This document shows positions 55,466 through 64,000 of a stretch of DNA of 64,000 nucleotides, piece after piece. The stretch comes from Sesamum alatum (lineage: Eukaryota > Streptophyta > Magnoliopsida > Lamiales > Pedaliaceae). The position numbers and the translations under genes were made by a program. Where the stretch lies: positions 33,783,141-33,847,140 of the forward strand of contig JACGWO010000006.1 in assembly GCA_034509735.1 (NCBI GenBank). The letters are read 5' to 3'. The first letter of the stretch is position 1; every line of letters starts with the position of its first letter. The notes under the pieces are model-generated. The model was not told the origin of the DNA, did no database searches, and was given only the letters and a program-made list of their open reading frames with translations.

Positions 55466-57570
55466 ATGTCCACAGGTAGCATAGATAGAGATGCCATAGA
55501 AGATGTATTGATCGATTTCATATAACCTTCTGAAGATTAAAGTGATGACAATCCCGCATCCTCTGACTCTGCCTCCCACCATGGGGGTGAGAGAGAGGAG
55601 GAGGGGAACAGGAGGCCGATGGAGGACTTTCTGGTTTTGACTGGTGCTGCCGCCTTTCGTATCCATAGGTCTAGGTTGACTAAATATGATTTGGTAGGGG
55701 TACGAGATAAGTACGGGATACTTGGTGATTATGTGATCTCGGCCCCTACTCCTGAAGCTTGTCCCCACCTCCCACCTACTGGCTTTCTGTGTTTCTACCT
55801 TGTCGAGCTGGAGGCAAGTCTCCGATTCCCTATCCCCTCTTTTTTTTGTGAGGTGACCACTTTGTTTAACATTTCTCTGAACCAAATTCTTCCCAAGTCC
55901 TTTAGTCTGTTGTCTGGCTTCTTTATCCTGGCAAGAGTTTAAGGAGAGGTCCCTTCTGCTGCTCAATTCCATTCGTTTTTTATGCTGAAGAGAGCTGGTC
56001 CTGGCTGTTTTACTTCACCTCCCGAGGGAAGCTCAGTTCATGTCCACCGAGTCCTCAGTGAAGGAGTGGAAACGGGACTATTTTTATCTCCTCCCTTCAG
56101 CCTGGAGGTTTCCTCAGGTGTGGGTTTGTGAACCCCCTTGATCAATTGAAATATTTTGCCCGCAATAGGCCCACTGCCTTCCAAACCTTGCTTGATCCTC
56201 GCAAGATTGTACACTCAGCTAATTTTTCCACCAGTTTGGCCTGAGCCCAAAGGTGGCAAACATGGATCCTGTTGTTGGTATTATGCTTTTTATAGCCCAT
56301 ATATATTTTTGTTGCTTTTGTTTTGCTGTAAGAAAGGATTAGAAAGATGCATACTGATATAACATGTTTATGTTTAACCTGCTGTGTGTAGGAAGGATTT
56401 TCAAAAGTTGCTGCAAGATAAGGCGCGGAGGTGGGCTCTTGGTGCTGGCTCCTCTGCAAGGCGAACCCAGATCAAGAGTCCTCTTTTCACCACTGTGAGC
56501 TCAGCTTCTACAGGAGACCCGAAAGGCAAACGCTCTGCTGACCCCATCCCAACCCCCACCGAGAAGGCTAAGGGTCAGCCAGGCCCTTTGGCACCACCTA
56601 CTCCTCGCCCGGCTACACGAGCAGGAACTCCCCGCCCTGCTAACGAGAGGGCGGTACAAAGGAAGCTCTCCTCTGAATGGACCCTGTAGGAGGACTACTC
56701 TTTGCTGCTGGATGAGGGGGAGCCTAGCCGGGCTGGTGAATTTTGAAGGGGATCAGGCTACCTCAGGACAAAATGTATGCAAACAACCTGCCTCAAGCTC
56801 AGGCCCTTAGTCCATTTGCTACTCACCTTAGTAGGGTAAGTGCCTGCACCAAAAAAGTTAGTGCATGATAGTTAATTTGAAAAGAGGGATGTAACCTGAT
56901 TGTTTTATTTTTGCCGTGCAGGCCTGTGTGCTGGGGGACAACTTGTTCACCTGGCTGGATCATGGAGGTCCCTTGTTCGAGGGCTCCCTTAAGCGGGTGG
57001 AAGAACTAGAGAAGGCTAACCACAGGCTGAAAGAAGCTGTTAGAAGAGGGATGAGGCTCGCCAGGAGCATGCAGCATGCTTGCATCATCTGTGGGAGGAG
57101 GTCACTTCCTGTATGTCCGTTTGGAGCAGATGGTCCTATAAGCTGAGAAGGAAAGAAAGGAGCTAATCCGCCAATACCCTAAAATCGAGGAAGGTCAAGA
57201 TATGCTGGAGGGTATCTAGCGGAGTCGCCTAGCTGAGTACACCAAGACCCCAGAGTTCCAGAGCTTGCTGGTGGATAAAGCTCTGAAGTACTATTACCAT
57301 GGTTTCCAGACCTGCACTCAACAATTTGCTGCGGCTGGTTATCCTCCAGCCATTGCTGACTCTTCCTTTCTGGACCAGAATGCAGGCTTGGCCACAGCCC
57401 CAAACCCGGATGATGATGGACCTGCCCAGTGCCTGAGGTCCCTGCTGCTGAGGATGACTCCATGTCTTTGGACCTTTCTGGGCAGGTGGCGGAGGATGCA
57501 ACACCCTTGAGATCGGAGCCTCCTGCTGCAGCTGGTGAAGGAAGTGTGCCTCCCCCAGCTGGTAACTGAA
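55466..57570 (+). pseudogene. antisense extra ORF of the Tat element (Transposase_28-like)
   Basis: Reads opposite to gag-pol. Likely start ATG 55,466 (MSTGSIDRDAIEDV), then two in-frame TAA stops. A domain of the plant 'putative gypsy type transposon' family follows at 55,650-55,930 (KYGILGDYVISAPTPEACPHLPPTGFLCFY...LRFPIPSFF). Downstream are a basic proline-rich linker (56,391-56,688) and a helical C-terminal part with RVEELEKANHRLKEAVR and FQSLLVDKALKYYYHGFQTC (57,240-57,330). Introns: a clear one at 56,836-56,921 (GTAAGT...GTGCAG) and a probable one ending at TGTGTAG/GA at 56,391. Such ORFs are known in Tat elements; their function is unknown. This copy is broken. Confidence 0.7.
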
Positions 57571-57827
57571 TCTATCCCCCCCTTCTGTTGTCAGCAGGGC
57601 ATGTGCTGGTCTGGCTTGGTAGCTTTATCCAATAGGAACAGAACAAGACTTGCTGCAACGGGCAGTAAACAAGTGCTAAAATAACAAGTAGAGGGATAAT
57701 CTGGGTAGTAAGTAAGCATATGTGTGCTGCTATGTATGAGCTATCACAACTAGATAAGTATGCCTTCTGAAGGCAATTTATTAAGACTTTCAGTCTGTAC
57801 AATGAGCAAGGACTTGCCCTTTAGGAG
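57571..57827. other. gypsy 3' region without ORF
   Basis: Lies between the antisense ORF and the tandem repeats. No feature recognised. Confidence 0.4.
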
Positions 57828-58048
57828 CACTTATTAGGGCTTCCACAGCAAGTAGGAATACGCAAGCAGGGGCACTTATCAGAGCTCGAGGTCAGTGAGA
57901 GTGCGCCAGCAGAGCGGCTTATTAGGGCTCGAAGCCAGTGAAAGTGCGCCCACAGGGCAAGTGAGAGTGTACCAACAGGGTGGCTTATTAGGGCTTGAAG
58001 CTAGTAGGAGTGTGCCAGCAGGGCGGTTTATTAGGGCTCAAAGCTAGT
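57828..58048. repeat. tandem repeats after gypsy pol
   Basis: About four imperfect units of roughly 45-60 bp, built on GTGCGCCAGCAGGGCGGCTTATTAGGGCTCGAAGCCAGTGAGA variants (split here only for description). They lie just downstream (minus strand) of the pol stop. Tandem arrays in this place are a known habit of Tat/Ogre-like elements. Confidence 0.7.
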
Positions 58049-58056
58049 ACGAGATA

Positions 58057-59591
58057 TTAACTTGTCCGTGAAGCAAAGTATAACAAAGGAGCAGGAATTG
58101 CTCTTTTATTAAACAATAAGTGTTGATTAAGCAGGTAGTAAAATAATGAGTTCAGGAGTAGAAATTCCTGAGGTTGTATGCATTCCAAGGTCGAGAGAGT
58201 TTTCTGCCATCTACATCTTGCAGTTTGTAGGCTCCAAATTTGACAATCCGACTCACTTTGTAAGGGCCTTCCCAGTTGGGAGCCAGTTTTTCCTATTGGT
58301 TTTAAGGCACTGAATCGTCTCAGCACGAGGTCACCCACTTGGAATTCTCTCATTTTCACCCTTCTGTTGTATGCATTGACTACCTTCTGTTTGTATCTTT
58401 CCGTGCGAGTTCGAGCATCCTCTCGAATTTCATCAATGAGGTCCAGGTTGGTACACAACATGGCATCATTGCTCTCCTGCTCATAGTGCTGTATCCGAAA
58501 GGATTCCCGTCCTGCTTCAGTAGGGATCACGGCCTCTGAGCCGTACACTAAGTTAAAAGGAGTCTCTCTTGTAGTAGATCTAGGAGTGGTCCTATAAGAC
58601 CATAACACGCTGGGCAGGGTGTCTACCCACTGCCCTCCTGCTTGCTCCAGCCTGGTTTTGATACCTTGCACCAGGATCCTATTTGTGCCCTCTACTTTCC
58701 CGTTAGCTTGGGGTAGGCTACGAAAGTGAAACGTTGCTGGATGCCTAGGTCGGCACACCAGTCCTGAATTCTCCAGCCCTGAAACTGGCGACCATTGTCA
58801 GAAATATGAACACGAGGTAAGCCATACCTATATATAATGCTTTTCCATACGAATTTAATCACTTCATCCTCTGTGATTTTGGCAAGGGGCTCTGCCTCAA
58901 GCCACTTCCTGAAATAATCCATTGCTACCAGCAGGAGTTTGCGTTGTCCTTGTGCGACTGGGAAATGACCTACTATGTCCATCCCCCACTGGGAGAATGG
59001 GCAAGGTGCTAAAAGTGTTTTGAAAGGCTCAGCTGGCACGTGGATGAGTGGGGCATGCTTCTGGCACTGCTCACACCTTCTCACCCAGTTGATTACGTCT
59101 TTCCTAAGAGTGGGCCAAAAATATCTGGCTCTTATGATCTTCCCTGCAAGGGCCATGCTACCTATATGGGACCTGCAGGATCCTTCGTGAATCTCGTGGA
59201 GCACGGTTCTGCCCTCCTCAGCTGATAGGCATCGGAGGTAGGGTTGGGAGAAGCTTGATTTGTAGACGATTCCTCCCAACAAGGTAACTCTAGCTGCCCA
59301 GCTTCTCAAGCGGGCTGTTTCATTTTCATCAGCAGGAATGATTCCTTCCTGTAGGTAATCATGGAGGGGTTTCCTCCAATCTGTGCTAATCTTCAAGATG
59401 TGCACGTTAGTATTAAGAGTAACCTTAGTAAGGGTCTTTACATTGATGGTACGAGTGTTGCAGTCAACTAGGGAGCTAGCCAGCCGGGCAAGGTAATCTG
59501 CCTTGGTGTTTTCAGTGCAGGGAATCTGGTGGAGTTGGAAGCTCTTCAGCTTGTCCTTGAGATCACATACTTCGTGGAGGTATTCTTTCAT
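58057..59591 (-). pseudogene. gypsy integrase, frameshifted
   Basis: The N-terminal zinc region H-H-C-C reads LHEIHEGSC...SHIG...CEQCQKHA. The core has Asp in WGMDIVGHF and Asp in ISDNGRQFQG. The frame breaks near 58,700-58,750, and the catalytic Glu (ANGKVEGTNRIL) is in the next frame, which runs on through SVLWSYRTTPRSTTRETPF and the C-terminal GDLVLRRFSALKP. No chromodomain is seen, as expected for Tat elements. The protein would insert element DNA. Confidence 0.88.
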
Positions 59592-59905
59592 GCGGTCCTT
59601 CTTGACATTGTAGGTGCCTCCTACTTGGTCGGTTACCAGCTCGGAATTGGAGTAAGCGATTACGTTCCTTGTTCTGCATCCAGTGCCATCTTGATGCCTG
59701 CTATGAAGGCTTCGTACTCGACCTTATTGTTTGAGGCCTTGAAGTCAAACCTCAAGGCAAATTCTAGCTCATCTCCCTCCGAGCTACTCAACACAATTCC
59801 TGCTCCACTGCCCGTATAGGTGGAGGAGCCATCCACATGGAGTAACCATGTTCCTTCATCTTCTTCGACATGTGCAGTTTCAGTCATGAAATCAGTGAGG
59901 GCCAT
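59592..59905 (-). pseudogene. second (archaeal-type) RNase H of the gypsy element
   Basis: WLLHVDGSSTYTGSGAGIVL, then ALRFDFKASNNKVEYEAFIAG: the D and E of an RNase H fold, with the plant-gypsy style ASNN-EYEA block. It sits between the RT-linked RNase H and the integrase. The duplicate RNase H is diagnostic of the Tat clade. It continues toward the integrase after a frame change near 59,650. Confidence 0.82.
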
Positions 59906-60138
59906 GGCTTTATAGCCGTTCTAGGCTGGTAGGCAATGTCATACTCGCTGAGCTCAATAGCCCATTTAATCATCTTGCCAGAAGTCTCAGCTTTCTCCAG
60001 TGTAGTTCCTAGGGGGGTGTTAGTGCGCACAGTTATAGAATGCGATAGAAAGTAAGGACGTAATTTTCTAGCAGTTATTACCAGGGCAAATGCCAATTTG
60101 TCTACCACAGGGCAGCACTGTTCAGCGCCATGCAACAC
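59884..60138 (-). pseudogene. RT-linked RNase H of the gypsy element, partial
   Basis: VVDKLAFALVITARKLRPYF, then WAIELSEYDIAYQPRTAIK: the connection/RNase H segment following gypsy RT. In an open frame but flanked by frame changes. Confidence 0.8.
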
Positions 60139-61196
60139 CTTGCTGATGTAGTATATGGGTTTCTACACTCCGTGCTCCTCCTTGATGAGTATTGAGCTCA
60201 TGGCGTGCTGACTTGCAGCAAGGTATAAGTACAATGTCTCTCCAGGCGAGGGTTTGGTGAGCAAAGGCAGCTCGGCAAGGTAGGCCTTGAGGTCGGGAAA
60301 GCTTTCTGACAAGCTTTATCCCAGGTAAAGTCTTTGGCCTTCCTCAGTGCTTTGAAGAAGGGAAGGCTGCACTCCGCAGAGCAGGATATGAACCTGCTGA
60401 GGCAGCAATGCAGCTAACAAGTTTCTGTACTTTGTTGAGGTTGAAAGAAGGTCTCCTCTCTGGATTGCTCGTATTTTATCCGGGTTGACCTCAATGCCCT
60501 TCTCTATCACCATGCATCCGAGGAATCGTCCACTTTGAACACCGAATACGCATTTGGCCGGGTTCAGTTTCATGTGATATTTTCTAAGAATGCTGAAGGT
60601 TTTGACAAGATTTGTGATGGCTAGTCTGCCTGCTGGCTCTTCACCAACATGTCGTCGATGTACACCTCCATATTGCGTCCGAGTTGTTCTCGGAACGTGC
60701 GGTCCACCAAGCGTTGATACGTAGAACTTACAATTTTTAGCCCAAAGGGCATGACAATATAGCAATATGTTCCCCCTGATGTGATGAAGATTATTCACTT
60801 CTGGTCATCGGGGTTAAGCATAATCTGGTGGTAACCCTGCGAGGCATCCATTAGACGTAGCAGTTCATGGCCAGAGATAGAATCTATCAGCTGGTCAATA
60901 CGAGGTAAGGGATAGAAATCCTTAGGACATGATTTCTTCAGATCTCAAAAATCGGCTCACATGCACCATTTATTACCTGGTTTGGGAACAGGTACCACAT
61001 TGGACAACCACTGGGAGAATTGGATCTCCTTGATGTGCCCTGCATCAAGGAGTTTGCTTACGTCCTCATGGATGACTTTATCCTTCTCAGGACCGAAATG
61101 CCTTTTTTTCTGCTTCACATGAGGGAAAGCTGGGTCCAAGTTCAGGTTATGTACTGCGATGCTAGGGTCAATGCCCACTAGTTCTTGGTTGACCAT
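60139..61196 (-). pseudogene. gypsy reverse transcriptase, frameshifted
   Basis: RT begins LVGIDPSIAVHNLNLDP, then VSKLLDAGHIKEIQFSQWLSNVV and VPKPGNKWCM. After stops it shows MDASQGYHQIML and GTYCYIVMPFGLK, and the catalytic YIDDMLVKS at about 60,640-60,670. The two longer open pieces are 60,957-61,196 and 60,316-60,798. Order and motifs are those of Ty3/gypsy RT. Many stops, so inactive. Confidence 0.88.
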
Positions 61197-61216
61197 GCGA
61201 AGACATCTACATTTTC

Positions 61217-61890
61217 CTACAAAAAGGTGGTTAGTCGCCCTGCTACCTCGGGTCTCAACTGAGAGTCGATCCTGGTGGTTTTGTTCAATTCTCCAAGTAC
61301 TAGTTGGATAATCAGCAGCTCCTCGGCGGCCTGAACTCGAGCAGGGACCTCACTTCCTTGCTCATCATGTTGCATAGGTTCTTTTCCCTTCTCCCGGCTG
61401 GGCCGGGGAGGATCTATCTCCATGTCCTTCCAACTACCTCCTTTTACGGATTCGACATAACATTTCCAGGCAGTGTATTGGTCCCTAATGACTTCTCCTA
61501 ATCCAGCTCCAGTATGGAATTTCAACTTCATGTGATAGGTGGAAAAAATAGCTTGAAAGCCGTTTAGAGCGGGACGTCCTAGAATGACATTGTAAGCTGA
61601 GGGCATGTCCACTATGAGGAAGCGAAACATTTTGGTCTTCCTGTTAGGCTCTACCCTTAAGGATAGGGGAAGCAGGATCTGACCCAAGGGATGCATAACC
61701 TCCCCTGCAAAGCCATACAACAAAGTGTCTACCGGCTCGAGCGGGATATCACCAAGTTCCATCTGCCGTTAGACCTTGTAAAAGAGGATATCTGCAGAGC
61801 TGCCAGAATCCACAAAAATATGTTTAACAATATAGTTAGCAAGAGTGGCAGAAATAACAAGTGCATCATTATGAGGTAAATAAACTACCT
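61217..61890 (-). pseudogene. gypsy protease region
   Basis: The aspartic protease active site [12 protein letters not shown] lies at about 61,790-61,822, with the downstream VDMPSAYNVILGRPALNGFQAI block in the open frame 61,217-61,762. The region is in the same frame as the C-terminal gag piece (61,889-62,074), with stops at about 61,889 and 61,765. It would process gag-pol. Confidence 0.83.
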
Positions 61891-62728
61891 ACATGTCAGT
61901 AGGTCCGAAGTGGATCATAGGATCCCCTGCTGGCAATTTGTGGTCAAGTTCCATTACTGTTCTAGCAGCACGAGCATGAGCACGTTTGCTAGAGTCCCCA
62001 TCAGTAGTTCTTCCTGAAATCATATGAATTACCCTTTTGGGATGGGTGTTCTCCGGGCTTTGTTCCTCAGCCAAGAACTTATCCTTTCTATGCTCCCTTC
62101 TAGGTGGATCAACAACCTGTTCCTTGCTGCTGCGGGAGCTACGATGGCGGGAGCGTTCTTCCTTCTGCTCACGACGTCGATCCTTGTCAACGTAGTCCTT
62201 TAGGTAGCCCGCTTGGATGAGCCGTTCTATTTCCTGTCTCAGTTGGTGACACCTGTTAGTTTCGTGCCCATATTTCTTGTGGTACCTACAAAAGTATTTA
62301 GATTTAGGCTGCTGAGGGCCTTCCTCTAAGCCCTTGGGCCACTATAAGGTGGGATGGCGGTTTATTGCCATCAACATCCGTGCTAGGCTAGTGATCAGCG
62401 GGGTGTAGTTATCACTCCTTGGGTCGAGAGGTTGAACCACCCTCGAGGCTCCCTTCTGCTCCGTCAGATGGAGAAAGGTTCTCCTTCTTTCTTCCGATCC
62501 TTGTTGTCCCCCTTCCTAACCAGTCGAGCATCCTCGAGGTTCATGTACTTCTCTGCACGAGCTAGTACTTCATGGAAGTTAGTTGCAGGTTTCTTTGCTA
62601 AGGATTCGAAGAGTGGTCCTACTCGGAGTCCCTAAGTAAGTGAACTAATCAACACCTCCTGGTAGGCAGTAGGGACTTCCAGGACACCATTATTGAAACG
62701 TTGCACGTAGGCTCTTAACGACTCCTTT
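61891..62728 (-). pseudogene. gypsy gag, C-terminal part with zinc knuckle
   Basis: After the frame break at about 62,745 comes SLRAYVQRFNNGVLEVP, the end of the retrotransposon gag domain, then AEKYMNLEDA. Further on is a C-x2-H-type knuckle region, CRYHKKYGHETNRCHQL (near 62,235-62,290), followed by IQAGYLKDYVDKD and a charged tail. Frame changes near 62,450 and 62,300 interrupt it. Confidence 0.78.
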
Positions 62729-63670
62729 TCATCCTGCTTGACTCCGAAGGCTGATAGCCGATTTTGGGTACTTCTTGCTGTTAGCAAACTGATGAAGGAA
62801 AATGGAGCTAAATTCTACAAAAGATCTAACTGATCCAGCTGGGAGCTGGTCGAACCATTGTTGGGCGGAATCAGTTAGTGTAGTAAGAAAAACATGGCAT
62901 TTAATACCATCGGTATACTTGTGCAGCAAGGCTGCATTATTAAACTTACGCATGTGCTTAGTCGGGTCAGTAGTGGCATTATAGGCAGGTAGATGGGAAG
63001 GTACTTGGAAGTGAGCGGGGAGCTCTTCCGCCATGATGTCCTCACTGAAAGGAATCACGCGATATACCGGCAAAATGTCTTTGGTTACCTGCTGGCGAAG
63101 CTCAACCACCTCCTTCCTGAGGGCTTGCCAAATTTCAGGAGGCTGAATAGGGGCTGCCTCCTTGTTAGCTGAGCCAGTAGGGAGAGATCTGTCTTGTAGT
63201 TGTCCAGCAAGGGCCTGTTCATCCATCGGTTGACTTCCTGGCGTTCCTCCTCGCTCCAACTGGGAAGAGGTACCTGCGCCACTTGCTTGGGAACTATGGA
63301 AAGTTGAGTGAATGGTGTCCAGTATGAATTGGCGGAGGTGCTCATACAAGAGTGGATCTAGGGTAGCAGGAACAGCAACGGGGTTGGATGCCGGGGCTAG
63401 AAGGTCTCCACCTAGAGCAGCAACGGCACCAGCTGGAGCGGGAAATGTGACAACTGGTGTGGGGGAGGGCTCCGGCTGGAGCAGGGAAAGCCGCAGCTGG
63501 AGCGGGGTAGTCGACAACTGGAACTGAGAGATAGTTGGAGCGGTTTCACTAGCTAGAGCGGGAGTGCTGGAGGCGCTTCTCATCTGTTCAGAAGGTAGGA
63601 TTGTGGATCCTACTGCAGCAAGGAGAGAGGCATCTCCCGAGAAAGATTCATGGTCATCAGAATCAGCCAT
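62729..63670 (-). pseudogene. gypsy gag, N-terminal 313 residues, frameshifted at its end
   Basis: Starts MADSDDHESF about 25 bases after the PBS. Residues 1-190 are Ser/Pro/Ala-rich and disordered. Residues about 215-313 hold the gag domain start: DIMAEELPAHFQVP, then DPTKHMRKFNNAALLHKYTDGIKCHVFLTTL and AQQWFDQLP...F..FSSIFLHQFANSK. A stop follows a frameshift at 62,729, and the same domain continues in another frame. Gag forms the particle. The start is chosen as the first ATG after the PBS. Confidence 0.85.
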
Positions 63671-63696
63671 GTCTCACGCCAATGCTCAAGTGTTCC

Positions 63697-63710
63697 CACA
63701 GACGGCGCCA
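63697..63710 (-). other. primer-binding site of the gypsy element
   Basis: On the minus strand TGGCGCCGTCTGTG begins one base after the LTR end. Its first nine bases match the complement of the plant tRNA-Asp 3' end (TGGCGCCGT); the match beyond is weak. Position and start fit a PBS. Confidence 0.65.
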
Positions 63711-63711
63711 A

Positions 63712-64000
63712 TGATGTATACCAGAGTCCAGCAACACCACAAAATGTCGAGGATCTTCACGAAGGTCCCAAGATTGTAGGGGAGAATAACCTGCAGAGAG
63801 GGGTTAGCACTTCGATGCTTAAGTCAGTAATGTTCGACTTGAATAAAATAAAGAAAAACTTGAAGAAGGTGAGAATAATGGTAAAGTAATGTGATGTGTG
63901 ATCATTCGTGTGAGAGTATGTTGAAAAAGAGAGAATTTCGTGTGCAAAATAGAGTAGCTGTTACTTGAGAGTTGCCAGAATGCAAGATGTAAAGTTGTCC
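63712..64000 (-). repeat. 5' LTR of the gypsy element, cut by the window end
   Basis: 289 bp colinear with 54,073-54,360, starting TGATGTATACCAGAGTCCAG on the plus strand. The rest lies outside the window, so the element's TSD (54,068-54,072, AACTG) cannot be verified. Confidence 0.85.

Larger units (their letters stand above)
54073..64000 (-). mobile_element. Tat-type Ty3/gypsy element, minus strand, runs off the window
   Basis: Minus-strand order is 5' LTR (63,712 to beyond 64,000), PBS, gag, protease, RT, two RNase H domains and integrase. Then come a tandem-repeat tract, an antisense ORF with introns, and the 3' LTR (54,073-54,858). A second RNase H and an antisense extra ORF before the 3' LTR are typical of the Tat clade. 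Over the shared 289 bp the LTRs differ at about 7-8% by eye. Many frameshifts and stops make it inactive. Confidence 0.9.

Noticed and set aside
57179..57510. Minus-strand frames across the antisense ORF
   Set aside because: They are shadows of the plus-strand antisense ORF, and the plus-strand version matches the known Tat extra-ORF C-terminus better.
1..64000. Clustered repeats of CRISPR type, tRNA or rRNA genes
   Set aside because: No regularly spaced short repeats, no cloverleaf apart from the SINE head, and no rRNA segment were seen on either strand.

Overview
This is a repeat-dense stretch of a nuclear plant genome, almost certainly a eudicot. The signs are AT-rich DNA, Ty1/copia retrotransposons with a PBS matching plant initiator-Met tRNA, a Tat-type Ty3/gypsy element with an antisense extra ORF and two RNase H domains, Helitron replicase/helicase and RPA-like remnants, and many small MULE- and CACTA-like foldback elements. 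I see no intact host gene, no rRNA or tRNA gene, no CRISPR array and no prokaryotic-style operon. The species cannot be named from this sequence.

Layout. 1-12,600 is non-coding. It is packed with foldback (long inverted repeat) elements, several nested and flanked by 8-9 bp target-site duplications (TSDs), plus a CACTA snap-back MITE and a tRNA-derived SINE. 12,600-16,455 is a very decayed copia element. 16,456-17,060 is a Helitron replicase fragment. 17,747-27,976 is a complete-boundary copia element (here Copia-1) with 2.2 kb LTRs about 99% alike and a 5 bp TSD (ACCCC), but with a broken gag-pol. 29,505-30,343 and 46,837-50,702 are Helitron helicase and RPA-like fragments. They are split at the exact codon by copia element X (30,344-46,836, TSD ACATT). 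X in turn holds nested copia element Y (31,852-38,116) inside its 5' LTR. 50,703-54,072 is a further copia LTR (Z1), with a solo LTR (Z2, 51,393-53,360, TSD CATTG) nested in it. 54,073 to the window end is a minus-strand Tat-type gypsy element, whose antisense ORF with introns reads on the plus strand.

History (inference). The Helitron sequence was there first. Copia X entered its helicase gene and Y entered X. Z1 entered just after the RPA-like segment, then Z2 and the gypsy element entered Z1. Copia-1 is the youngest. By eye its LTRs differ at about 1% of sites, against about 7-8% for the gypsy LTRs, roughly 10% for Y and roughly 12% for X.

The coding units are polyprotein parts of retrotransposons: gag (particle), protease, integrase, reverse transcriptase and RNase H. 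All are damaged, so any movement would need proteins supplied by other copies. The most original signals are RNA-level. The copia LTRs carry two small hairpins whose stems co-vary between divergent LTR subfamilies. The long copia leaders carry a GC-rich island with a conserved perfect stem and a conserved long-range inverted repeat. I found no evidence of a new multi-gene system.
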